Origin: JADFOB01 sp964651325
Lineage (GTDB): Bacteria; Planctomycetota; Phycisphaerae; UBA1845
Direction: 5' to 3'
DNA: 23,110 nt
NCBI GenBank assembly: GCA_964651325.1
Contig: CAZYXP010000041.1
Coordinates: 1 to 23,110 of the forward strand
Part shown: in pieces, positions 1 through 7,134 of the stretch
How the letters are laid out: each line of letters starts with the position of its first letter
Position numbering within the stretch: position 1 is the stretch's first letter
Position numbers and translations under genes: made by a program
The notes under the pieces: model-generated
What the model was told of the DNA's origin: nothing
Databases searched by the model: none
Seen by the model: only the letters and a program-made list of their open reading frames with translations

Positions 1-1
1 A

Positions 2-433
2 CGTGCGGCTCGTCGCGTAAAGGCGCACCAATTTATCAGCGAATTGCCCGATGGATATGACACCGTGCTGGGGCAAAGTGGATCGTCGCTTTCGGGAGGT
101 GAAAAGCAACGCATCGCTCTGGCACGGGCGATGCTTCGCAACCCGGCCATGCTGATTTTGGATGAGCCGGCAACGGGTTTGGACAACCGCACGCGAGAGG
201 CCGTGGAAGCCTCGTGGCACGCCAGCCATAACGAGGCAACGACCATCGTCGTGTGCCATCGTTTGGCCGACATGGATCGCTTTGATCAGATTCTTGTGAT
301 CGACCAAGGGCGAATGATTGAATCGGGAACGCACCGCGAGTTGCTGGCGGCGGGTGGCGAATATGCCACGATGTATGTCGGCGGCGGGAGCAAGTCGAGC
401 TTGCTGGATTTTCACGGGCGCGCGGCATGCTGA
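2..433 (+). CDS. ABC-type exporter ATP-binding protein, C-terminal fragment (5' end outside window)
   Basis: The reading frame is open from base 2, so the gene starts upstream of the window and only the last 143 residues are visible. They form the C-terminal half of an ABC nucleotide-binding domain. The signature motif LSGGEKQR is at fragment residues 30-37, Walker B LILDEP at 51-56 with catalytic Glu55, then a D-loop ATGLD and the H-loop His86 in VVCHRL. The segment before the signature (ELPDGYDTVLGQSGSSLSGG) is typical of exporters of the MsbA/HlyB type, where this domain follows six membrane helices. The membrane part and Walker A lie outside the window. The stop overlaps the start of the following kinase-like gene by 7 nt, which suggests translational coupling. 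The exported substrate cannot be told from this fragment. Confidence 0.93.
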   Translation, partial: RAARRVKAHQFISELPDGYDTVLGQSGSSLSGGEKQRIALARAMLRNPAMLILDEPATGLDNRTREAVEASWHASHNEATTIVVCHRLADMDRFDQILVIDQGRMIESGTHRELLAAGGEYATMYVGGGSKSSLLDFHGRAAC

Positions 434-1779
434 CGATCAATCATCCCATTCCGGAGGAGCGCAAGATTCCCGGCTTTTCCGATTGCTTGAATGAGCAAGC
501 GGTGCTGGACGTGTGTCGATCTCAGTTGCTGCGCGTGGATGAGTCTGTGCGAAAAGGCTGGGCAAGTGTACGACGCATCGAGGCGCTTTATCATCCGGGG
601 CGATATCTTCGTGTGGCGTACGTGCTGCTGCCCGCCGGAGATGTAGAGGAAAGCCGGTATTGGCCTGAGGGGCAGTTGATTTACCTGCAAGCCCCGCTTC
701 GCGAGCCGCTCTCGCGGCGCGGTACGCGGCTTCAGTTCGGGTCGGCCGATGTGGAAGCTTATGTGTTTCCCAACGATCGACGCCTGCGTGGAATGAGGAA
801 ATTCGCGGGGCGCGATACGACGGCGAAGACGTGGGCGCAGTGGGCGGAGACGACGGGCGATGGACAGATTGTCCCGAAAACATTGCAGCGATTGCTCGTG
901 CGTTACGTGCCCGAGCAAAAATGGATCATACGGCTTCGCGCGGAATTCGTGCCCGATTCTGGCGGAGAACCAGTCAAGCGGCGCCTGGCGGTTCGCTGTG
1001 CGCGCTCGGCCATGCATGCCGTGCTGCGTCAAAGGCACGATGCGCTAAATGCCATTGAATCGAACACGGAAACGAGCTTTTGCGTACCGAAGATCATCGG
1101 CAGCGTAGACGAAAACACGGTCTTGGCGGTCGAGTGGATTCGCGGAACGCCCCTGGTAGAGATGCTGCAATCTGGCGACGCGAAGCATGTGCTAGGCGAG
1201 GTGGCCAGTCGGTTGGCGAATCTTCACCAGACTACCGTGCCGGACCTGCCTTCGTTATTATCGGACGACTTAGCAGAAAGCGCGCGTTTGGCGTGCGAAG
1301 ACTTGGCAGCGGCCGAGCCGAAGTGGGGCGACGACCTGCAGGAATTGCAGTCGATTCTTTGCTCGGCGTTGAGCAAGATAGAGGTCAATAAGCCAGTCAC
1401 GTTGCACAACGATTTGCATTTGGGTCAAATCTCATGCAAGAGAGAAAGAGTCATCCTTTTTGACCTGGAGCGGATGGCGATGGGCGACGCCATGCGTGAT
1501 GTCGCCACTATGGCAACGCAGCTTCGGTTATGCGGTCCTCGGCCTGATTTTGAAGTATCGGTTGACACGGCGAATCAGTGGAGTCAGCTCTTCCTGGATG
1601 CTTGGTGTTCTGTATCGGGATCGACGTCTGACCGGGAAAAACTGTCGCTTTATTCGGCCCTAGCTGCGCTGGAGCTTGGACGTGGTATGATGCGTCATCT
1701 GAAGCGCGATTGGGTCTTGATCGCCCGAAGTTGTATTGAGTTTGCCTTGCAACCATGTTCGGGCAAAGATAGGGGGTAG
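427..1779 (+). CDS. APH-fold phosphotransferase (kinase-like) protein, copy 1
   Basis: This 450-residue protein has an aminoglycoside/choline-kinase-type catalytic core in its C-terminal half. The catalytic loop HNDLHLGQ is at 327-334 with catalytic Asp329; the usual metal-binding Asn is Gln334. The DFG-equivalent Asp346 lies in FDLE. The N-terminal ~200 residues resemble the N-terminal region of the second kinase-like gene at 3424-4773, for example a VEAYVFPNDRRLRGMRKF segment followed by a β-rich VRYVPEQKWIIRL segment. I read this as an N-lobe or fused N-terminal domain. The start ATG overlaps the ABC gene stop (ATGCTGA), supporting translational coupling and a shared operon, although no strong ribosome site precedes it. 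The family phosphorylates small molecules, sugars or lipid head groups; the substrate here is unknown. It is not evidence of antibiotic resistance. Confidence 0.82.
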   Translation: MLTINHPIPEERKIPGFSDCLNEQAVLDVCRSQLLRVDESVRKGWASVRRIEALYHPGRYLRVAYVLLPAGDVEESRYWPEGQLIYLQAPLREPLSRRGTRLQFGSADVEAYVFPNDRRLRGMRKFAGRDTTAKTWAQWAETTGDGQIVPKTLQRLLVRYVPEQKWIIRLRAEFVPDSGGEPVKRRLAVRCARSAMHAVLRQRHDALNAIESNTETSFCVPKIIGSVDENTVLAVEWIRGTPLVEMLQSGDAKHVLGEVASRLANLHQTTVPDLPSLLSDDLAESARLACEDLAAAEPKWGDDLQELQSILCSALSKIEVNKPVTLHNDLHLGQISCKRERVILFDLERMAMGDAMRDVATMATQLRLCGPRPDFEVSVDTANQWSQLFLDAWCSVSGSTSDREKLSLYSALAALELGRGMMRHLKRDWVLIARSCIEFALQPCSGKDRG

Positions 1780-2043
1780 GCGCGGCGGATTGTTTTGCCA
1801 GGCGGGCGGCGTACTCGCAACCGACGCATCTCAACCGACGGCATCGAGAATCACCTGCACGTTATTGGCATCTGAATGCCATATGCGACTGCAGTTTTCT
1901 ATTCGAATTGGACGGACTCACTACTGCGTGGCACGGATCATGCTGTGGGTCATCAGAATGCAGGTAGGGCACGTTTTCGACGATTCGACGGAATTTGCGA
2001 ATCGATACGAAACATAGGCAGGGGCGTTAACGGATCGGCTATC
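1780..2043. other. Intergenic spacer before the pseudopilin gene
   Basis: This 264-nt spacer separates the coupled ABC/kinase pair from the pseudopilin gene. The pseudopilin frame stays open upstream to 1876, but the upstream codons do not look like a pseudopilin leader. I see no clear -35/-10 pair, hairpin or RNA gene. The length suggests that a promoter for the downstream genes lies here, which is inference only. Confidence 0.4.
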
Positions 2044-2775
2044 ATGGCGCGAACAAAACCAAACCAAGTAGGATCATCGAGGCGCGGCGCGTTTACCCTG
2101 ATGGAGTTGCTGATCGTAATGGCGATCATCGGCGCGCTATCGGGGCTGCTTCTCCCGTCGCTGAGCAAGGCGAGAACAACGGCGAAGCGGACGCAGTGTC
2201 TCAACCGACTTCGATCACTGTACATCACCCATTCGCATTACATCCACGACTTTGATCGGTTTCCCGACCTCAACAACGATCTGGATGACGGCGCTTGGCA
2301 GTACAACTACCTTATTTTTGATGGGGAGGATTTCGAGCAGAATTTCGGACCGCTGATCAGTGAGGGATCGACCGATGATGTCAGGATATTCTTCTGCCCG
2401 GTTCAAGAAGACCCCTTTCACATGCTCAACACGCCGGAGAACCCTTGGCCCGTCGTCCGCCTGCTGGACACCAGGGCGGGCTACGCACGGCGATACCATC
2501 TCTCCGGCAAGAGCTTTTCGGAGCTAAAAACGACGAAAGCGTTCGTCGCGGACGTTTTTCATCTGCCCAAGGTCGTCAAGAGGGCGCATAAGACCGGGGT
2601 CAACGTCGTCTACTCGGACGGCCATGGACAGTGGGTGTCAGCCCCCAAATTGCTACTAAAGAATGATTTGAACTCCCCATTTGATCGGTTGGACAACGAC
2701 GTGATCAGAAAAATCTGGAAGAAACTCGATAACCCCACCCGCAGCTCGAGGCCCACACAGATCGGAGGAGGATAA
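2044..2775 (+). CDS. Type II secretion/type IV pilin-like protein (planctomycete-type pseudopilin)
   Basis: This 243-residue protein begins with a short basic leader ending in RRGA, followed by the class III prepilin signature FTLMELLIVMAIIGALSGLLLPSL. The signature has the conserved Glu at mature position 5 and a long hydrophobic N-terminal helix. Prepilin peptidase would cut before the Phe, with Ala instead of the usual Gly at -1. The C-terminal region carries GVNVVYSDGHGQWV, matching the DG motif that ends many planctomycete DUF1559-like or general-secretion-type pseudopilins. I chose ATG 2044 because the open frame upstream to 1876 would put about 56 odd residues before the leader, and a purine-rich AGGGG lies upstream of 2044. 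The last codons (GGA GGA GGA) form the ribosome site of the next gene. Its place beside kinase-like genes is unusual. Confidence 0.85.
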   Translation: MARTKPNQVGSSRRGAFTLMELLIVMAIIGALSGLLLPSLSKARTTAKRTQCLNRLRSLYITHSHYIHDFDRFPDLNNDLDDGAWQYNYLIFDGEDFEQNFGPLISEGSTDDVRIFFCPVQEDPFHMLNTPENPWPVVRLLDTRAGYARRYHLSGKSFSELKTTKAFVADVFHLPKVVKRAHKTGVNVVYSDGHGQWVSAPKLLLKNDLNSPFDRLDNDVIRKIWKKLDNPTRSSRPTQIGGG

Positions 2776-2779
2776 GCTC
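2764..2779 (+). promoter_or_regulatory. Ribosome binding site of the SNase-like gene, inside the pseudopilin's terminal Gly codons
   Basis: The sequence GGAGGAGGATAAGCTC directly precedes ATG 2780. The GGAGGAGGA part encodes the last three glycines of the pseudopilin, and TAA is its stop. The strong Shine-Dalgarno sequence overlaps the upstream coding end and the intergenic distance is 4 nt, so the two genes are probably translationally coupled. Confidence 0.8.
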
Positions 2780-3445
2780 ATGATTGACGTAAGATCGTAT
2801 CCTCGTTGGGTTTGGTCGGCCGGCAGCGGGCTCGCTGCCGTGGCCGCCGCCCTTTGGCTGGGCGCTTCACTCATCGGCGGTCCGGTCGATTTGGCTCCGC
2901 GCGAGCGTGCGTTTCGGGCAAAGATCAAGACCGTGCGTAACGGACACTCCGTCAAACTCAAAGACGGCAGAAAACTCAAATACGCGGGAATCCGCAGCCT
3001 TTTTCCCAGTGAACCGCTGTTTGAGAAGGCCAAAGAGCGAAACGCCGAGCTCGTAGGCGACAAGACCGTGCGCCTTCGTTTTGAAGGTGAACCCGATCAA
3101 GATGCGGAGCGCATTCGCGGTTATGCCTTCACACGGAAGGGATTCATCAATGAGATTCTGGTCCGCGAAGGCTTGGCCTACGTTCGCTCCACTTCTACCG
3201 AGCACCGCTTCGCAGACAAATTGCTCGAAGCTCAGAAACACGCCCGCCGAAAAGGGATAGGCGTCTGGAAGAATCGCAAGAACAGCCATAAGGCCTCCTA
3301 CCCAGCCGACCCCAAGTATGGCAATTTCCACCGTCCGGATTGCGCCGAAGTGGCCAAGATCAAGCCGGGGCGACGTATCAGCTTCAAATCGGCGCGCGAA
3401 GCGCTGGCCGGAGGGTTCGCGCCGTGTTCCCACTGCACGCCCTAG
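2780..3445 (+). CDS. Membrane-anchored SNase/thermonuclease-fold protein, probably catalytically impaired, with C-terminal Cys/His domain
   Basis: This 221-residue protein has an N-terminal membrane segment (about 14-33), a staphylococcal-nuclease-like domain (about 44-164) and a C-terminal Cys/His motif (180-220). The SNase fold is recognisable from IKTVRNGHSVKLKDG, RIRGYAF, GFINEILVREGLAYV and EAQKHARRKGIGVW. By eye, the motif equivalent to VDGDT reads RNGHS (53-57) and the one equivalent to RLLLVDTPE reads KYAGIRSLF (67-75). The metal-binding Asp residues and the catalytic Arg35 and Glu43 equivalents therefore appear replaced, while Arg113 may match Arg87. The end (FHRPDC, then FAPCSHC) resembles an Ada/ComEA-type metal-binding tail often joined to thermonuclease-like domains. 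It probably faces the periplasm. It may bind nucleic acid or protein rather than cut DNA, but true activity is open. Confidence 0.78.
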   Translation: MIDVRSYPRWVWSAGSGLAAVAAALWLGASLIGGPVDLAPRERAFRAKIKTVRNGHSVKLKDGRKLKYAGIRSLFPSEPLFEKAKERNAELVGDKTVRLRFEGEPDQDAERIRGYAFTRKGFINEILVREGLAYVRSTSTEHRFADKLLEAQKHARRKGIGVWKNRKNSHKASYPADPKYGNFHRPDCAEVAKIKPGRRISFKSAREALAGGFAPCSHCTP

Positions 3446-4773
3446 GTGCCCAGCCCGATCACGGCGACATCGACCAAGCACAGGTACGACTCGTTGAGCA
3501 ACTGATGCAAGCGCCGGCGCCACTCTTGGAGTGGCTGCGGCAGCGGATCGATTGGCCGACCGATACCCACGTCGTCACACTACGCCCCTCGCGAATCTGG
3601 CCGGGCAAGAAAGGCACGCTCACATTTGAGTTGTCCTTGAAGATTTCTCGGGGCGGTTGTACGGAGTCCTTTCTATTGCAAGGCCAGGCCGGGCAGGCGG
3701 ATCCGGCCAAGGCTCAGCACCGTGAACCTCGCTTTGGGCTTGGGGGATACCTATTAGGCATTCGTATCGCCAGCGAAGAACTAGGCCTTTCTCTCTGGTC
3801 TCCGGATCAAGATGCACAATTGCCGGCGGCGCGTCGGATTCTGCGCGGCGACGTGCCCGACGGGGAACCGATTGCGGATCACGCGGCGAACGGAGCGAAT
3901 CGCTCGTCTTACCGTATTGTGGCATACCGCGCGGGGAAGCGTTGCACGTTTGCCGAAGTGTTGCCCCATGGCGGGGGGATCGGGGCGTACTACAAAGTCT
4001 TTCGGCGCATGCCGGTCATTCTGCGCGACCATTATCCCGGCGCTTTTGCCGAGGCGCTCGAGCGGCGTTCGGGCGGAAGGATTCGGATTCCTTTGGCCCA
4101 GCGAATCTGCCCTGACGACAAAATGTTGGTTTCCGAACCGGTGGCGTTCGACGCGGAGCACGCTCCGGACGGCATGATCCGTGTCAACGTGGCAGCGGAA
4201 CTCCTAGCGGCGCTGCATGATTTGTCGCTGGATTTCATGGACAAGCTGTCCGTCCACGACGCGAAGAAGGAATTGGAAACTGTGGGCCGGTGGCTTGGAT
4301 GTAGCCAGCGCTTCGGGCACCTGTCAGAGTCCAAGGCCGCCGAATTCTGGGCGGGCATTGGTGCCTTGGCGCCCGCGGCAGCCACAGCGCCCACGCGCAT
4401 TGCGCATCGCGACTTCTACGAGAGTCAGTTGCAACACGACGGCGATCATATTTACCTGACCGATCTGGACACGATTGCCTTGGCCCACGGCGAGGTCGAC
4501 GTCGCCACGTATATCGCCCACGAATTGCTGGACGAGCTTGAGTCTGGCGGCACCGTGGAAACCGGAAAACAAAAAGGCGAGGCGCTCGTCGCGCGCTATC
4601 TATCGTGCGGCGGCCGAATCGACGCGGGCCGGCTGCGTTTCTATCTTGGTTGCGCGATGACGCGGCTGGGGTGCATTCATTCGATGCGCAACGTAGACAA
4701 GAACATCATTACCAGCTTGTGGGGCATCGGCGAGAGCCAGATAGATGGCTCCTGGGAGATCACTCATGGGTAA
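3424..4773 (+). CDS. APH-fold phosphotransferase (kinase-like) protein, copy 2
   Basis: This 449-residue protein starts at GTG 3424, preceded by GGAGGG at a good distance, and overlaps the SNase-like gene by 22 nt. The frame is also open upstream to 3340, but that part is a shadow of the previous gene. The catalytic loop HRDFYESQ is at 328-335 (Asp330, Gln335 in place of the usual Asn), and the metal site DLD is at 347-349. These positions lie within one residue of those in the kinase-like protein at 427-1779. Both proteins also share an N-terminal module, here LGLSLWSPDQDAQLPAARRIL and then YRIVAYRAGKRCTFAEVL. Together these features point to paralogs. HRDFYxxQ loops occur in phosphotransferase-family proteins of unknown substrate. 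The alkaline-phosphatase-superfamily gene follows after 54 nt. The substrate is unknown. Confidence 0.82.
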   Translation: MFPLHALGAQPDHGDIDQAQVRLVEQLMQAPAPLLEWLRQRIDWPTDTHVVTLRPSRIWPGKKGTLTFELSLKISRGGCTESFLLQGQAGQADPAKAQHREPRFGLGGYLLGIRIASEELGLSLWSPDQDAQLPAARRILRGDVPDGEPIADHAANGANRSSYRIVAYRAGKRCTFAEVLPHGGGIGAYYKVFRRMPVILRDHYPGAFAEALERRSGGRIRIPLAQRICPDDKMLVSEPVAFDAEHAPDGMIRVNVAAELLAALHDLSLDFMDKLSVHDAKKELETVGRWLGCSQRFGHLSESKAAEFWAGIGALAPAAATAPTRIAHRDFYESQLQHDGDHIYLTDLDTIALAHGEVDVATYIAHELLDELESGGTVETGKQKGEALVARYLSCGGRIDAGRLRFYLGCAMTRLGCIHSMRNVDKNIITSLWGIGESQIDGSWEITHG

Positions 4774-4827
4774 GCGGGATCGGATCACAACACAGCATGG
4801 AGGCGTTTACGCGCGGAGGGCCTCAAA

Positions 4828-6174
4828 ATGATTCGCCACATCGTCATGATCGTCATCGACTGTCTTCGAGCGGATCACGTTTCTTGCTTCGGCTATGCCA
4901 GACCGACCACGCCGACGCTGGACGCGTTGGCGGCAAAGGGTGTGGTTTGGCGCAACGCCCACAGCACTTGCTCGTGGACCAAGCCGGCCGTCGCTTCCTT
5001 GCTAACGGGGCTGTACCCTTCGCAGCATGGCGCATTCCAAGGTATCAAGCGGAGCAAGCTGAGGCCCATCGTCACGACCGACATTCTCGCCACCAAGCAA
5101 CCGACGCTCGCCGAGATCTTTTCATCGCACGGTTGGCAATGCGGCGCGTTTATCAACAATTCCCAGCTCGAACCGTTTACGCGTATTAATCGCGGCTTCG
5201 AAACGTATGAACCCCGCGCGGGGAAAGCGGACCATTTGCTGAGCCAATACAACCAGTGGTTGGACAAGGTCGATGGCACGCCTTCATTCGCATACTTGCA
5301 TTTTCTCGAGGCGCATTGGCCGTACAAGCCCCGACGGAGGCACATGACGATGTTCGGCGGCGACCGCGACACCAACCATTTCTCATCGTTTTCCGCACGG
5401 GATTACGCCCGGTTGCGGCGTGCGGTTTCCCGCGGCGAGGAAACGCTCAGTGACGATCTGCTCGTGCAGATGATTCAGATGTACGACGCCGCGGTGCGCC
5501 GGCTCGATGGGAAGATCAAGCTGCTCCTTAAGGCGTTGACCGACCGCGGCTTGCTGGACGACACACTGATCGTCGCGACGGCGGATCACGGCGAGGAGTT
5601 TCTCGAACACGGTATGCTCGGACACGGGCAAGCCCTCTACGACGAGTTGACTCACGTTCCTTTGATCGCGTGCATCCCCGGCGGCCCGGCGGGGCTCTCG
5701 CTCGATCACCCCGCGAGCCTGACGCAAATCCCCACCACGTTGCTCAATGCTGCCGGATTGGATCATTCCATGGACGGCGTTGATTTGCTCGATCCGAGCG
5801 AGTTTGCCTACGGTGAATTGCAGATTCGAAACCGCTACACGCAAACGATGCATGGCAAGCGTTGGAAGCTTCACCGCAAGATACATTTCAACGTCCCGCA
5901 AGATGAGGACGTGCTCGGCAAGACGCCTCACGAGCTGTTTGGCGCGCATCCATCTACTTCGAAACTCGAATTGTACGATCTGGACGCAGACCCGCGCGAG
6001 CAAACCAATCTGGCCGACCGTGCCGAGTTCGCACCCACACGGGATGAAATGGTCGCCGCGCTCGACCAATGGTGGAATCGCAGCGTCGAGCAATGTGCGC
6101 CGACGGGCGGGCAAGACGTCCCCATTCATGACGAGGTCCTCCGCCGCATTCGGGATCTTGGCTATATAGGCTAA
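4828..6174 (+). CDS. Sulfatase-fold (alkaline phosphatase superfamily) hydrolase/transferase with Thr at the nucleophile position
   Basis: This 448-residue protein starts at ATG 4828 with GGAGGG seven bases upstream. The N-terminus MIVIDCLRADHVSCFGY carries the first metal ligand Asp11 of the sulfatase fold. The second half has TADHGEEFLEHGMLGHG (251-267) with Asp253, His254 and His266 as likely metal ligands, followed by the HVPLI strand. The position usually taken by Cys/Ser in C/S-x-P-S/A-R is Thr51 (TKPAVASLLTG, 51-61), and Arg is missing, so formylglycine activation is not expected. In this superfamily, Thr nucleophiles are known in phosphodiesterases and phosphoethanolamine transferases. 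I see no signal peptide. A phosphoester or phosphonoester substrate is therefore as likely as a sulfate ester. It probably shares a transcript with the kinase-like gene upstream. Confidence 0.85.
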   Translation: MIRHIVMIVIDCLRADHVSCFGYARPTTPTLDALAAKGVVWRNAHSTCSWTKPAVASLLTGLYPSQHGAFQGIKRSKLRPIVTTDILATKQPTLAEIFSSHGWQCGAFINNSQLEPFTRINRGFETYEPRAGKADHLLSQYNQWLDKVDGTPSFAYLHFLEAHWPYKPRRRHMTMFGGDRDTNHFSSFSARDYARLRRAVSRGEETLSDDLLVQMIQMYDAAVRRLDGKIKLLLKALTDRGLLDDTLIVATADHGEEFLEHGMLGHGQALYDELTHVPLIACIPGGPAGLSLDHPASLTQIPTTLLNAAGLDHSMDGVDLLDPSEFAYGELQIRNRYTQTMHGKRWKLHRKIHFNVPQDEDVLGKTPHELFGAHPSTSKLELYDLDADPREQTNLADRAEFAPTRDEMVAALDQWWNRSVEQCAPTGGQDVPIHDEVLRRIRDLGYIG

Positions 6175-6183
6175 TGCGGGTGT

Positions 6184-6200
6184 ATTGCTGGGGGAGCAAT
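6184..6200 (+). terminator. Small hairpin just after the sulfatase-fold gene
   Basis: ATTGCT and AGCAAT form a perfect 6-bp stem around a GGGGG loop, ten bases after the stop codon at 6174. There is no U-run after it, so it is only a possible terminator or mRNA 3'-end structure. Confidence 0.3.
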
Positions 6201-6224
6201 TGCCGGGCCAACTTCGATGGCCGC

Positions 6225-6240
6225 GCGGGCTGACGCCCGT
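6225..6240. repeat. Short GC-rich hairpin CGGGC-TGAC-GCCCG
   Basis: A 5-bp stem around a TGAC loop, with one further wobble pair, lies between the convergent sulfatase-fold and sulfotransferase genes. It may be part of a dispersed intergenic element. I saw no second copy in this window. Confidence 0.3.
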
Positions 6241-6312
6241 GGCTCAGGGTGGTCGCTGAATCGAAGGACGGCCGGCGCCGCTATACGCAAAGCGGGCGTG
6301 CGCTATCCCGCG

Positions 6313-6330
6313 CGCCCTCGGCCGAGGGCG
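6313..6330. repeat. 18-bp perfect palindrome CGCCCTCGGCCGAGGGCG
   Basis: The sequence equals its own reverse complement over 18 bases and lies in the 240-nt gap between two convergent genes. It could fold as a hairpin on either strand or serve as a protein-binding dyad. No U-run follows on either side. Confidence 0.5.
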
Positions 6331-6414
6331 GCCAAGCTACAGAGTAACCACGCTTCAGAGCAGCCAAGTCGCGGGCCGACCGCGCTTCTGCTTTGCGTTA
6401 TTGGGCGCATCGGG

Positions 6415-6990
6415 CTATTGGGCGCGTTGGCGGTAGAGGGTGGGGTCAACGACTTTGCGCATGGCTTCGACATCCTGTGAATCGCCGAGGAGATGGTTGA
6501 CCGCTTCGACCCACCGGCAAGGGGACACGATGATTTCGGTGTAGGGAACGTAGAGTACGTCGAAACAATCGTTGTCTTTAAGGAATTGCTTGACCTGGTC
6601 GAGCTGAGCGGCGAAGAATGCTTTGATCTGCTCGTTGGCGTCCGGTGAAGACGGCTTTCCAGACCGGCGTAACATTTCATCTTGAGATCGTACCACCTCA
6701 TCTAGATCGCGCAGCATGAACACAACGCGGTATGGCCTGTCCAGCGGAAGAGACAGGAGTAGCGTGTGGATGACCTTAACCACCTTGCCGCCGGCCTGAT
6801 CCACCCAGGACGCATCCTTGGCGGTGTGTTTGACGGGCTCGAATTCGTAGTAGCCCTTGGGATTGTCCTTGTCCGCGGTACGCAGGCCATCGACGAGCGG
6901 GGGGATTCCGCCCGCGGCGATCATGCTCATCATCATGCTGGTTCCGGAGCGCGGAAGTCCTGATACGATCGTTATAGTCTCATCCTTCAT
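6415..6990 (-). CDS. Short PAPS-dependent sulfotransferase family protein
   Basis: This 191-residue protein starts at ATG 6990, preceded by AAGGAG at about ten bases. An in-frame upstream start at 7023 has weaker support. GLPRSGTS (11-18) is the P-loop-like 5'-phosphosulfate-binding motif of sulfotransferases. YRVVFMLRDLDEVVRSQDEML (87-107) matches the 3'-phosphate-binding segment with Arg94 and Ser102. The segment TADKDNPKGYYEFE (38-51) is typical of a short bacterial sulfotransferase-like family found in several phyla. It would transfer sulfate from PAPS to an unknown acceptor. At 191 residues it is shorter than classical 250-300 residue enzymes. It converges on the sulfatase-fold gene but is transcribed separately. 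An alternative is a related P-loop kinase, which I consider less likely. Confidence 0.85.
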   Translation of the reverse strand: MKDETITIVSGLPRSGTSMMMSMIAAGGIPPLVDGLRTADKDNPKGYYEFEPVKHTAKDASWVDQAGGKVVKVIHTLLLSLPLDRPYRVVFMLRDLDEVVRSQDEMLRRSGKPSSPDANEQIKAFFAAQLDQVKQFLKDNDCFDVLYVPYTEIIVSPCRWVEAVNHLLGDSQDVEAMRKVVDPTLYRQRAQ

Positions 6991-7085
6991 GATCGTCGTC
7001 TCCTTCACGGGCGTCGTCCTCAATTGCGATGATTCGATTAAGCCATGAGTCGTGCGCCGGGCGCGCAGCTACCGCGCATCCCGTA

Positions 7086-7116
7086 GGCGCCGACCGGGTT
7101 TCATCGGGCCGGCGCC
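7086..7116 (-). terminator. Possible hairpin terminator after the dockerin-protein gene
   Basis: On the minus strand GGCGCCGGCC pairs with GGTCGGCGCC (one G-U pair) around a loop of about 11 nt. The hairpin starts about 19 nt beyond the stop codon at 7135. No U-run follows, so an intrinsic terminator is only possible. Confidence 0.35.
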
Positions 7117-7134
7117 GCGATCGTCTACATGCCG

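Noticed and set aside
412..1038. Long minus-strand frames under the first kinase-like gene
   Set aside because: Arg/Pro/His-rich composition typical of antisense shadows in GC-rich DNA; the plus-strand frame has real family motifs.
427..1779. Aminoglycoside resistance gene
   Set aside because: The catalytic loop is shared by many kinases of other substrates; length, N-terminal module and context do not match resistance enzymes.
1736..2017. Plus-strand frame of 93 residues overlapping the end of the first kinase-like gene
   Set aside because: No ribosome site or domain, and it overlaps a well-supported gene in another frame.
3340..3423. Upstream extension of the second kinase-like gene
   Set aside because: It lies inside the SNase-like gene, has no ribosome site and reads as a shadow; GTG 3424 has GGAGGG upstream.
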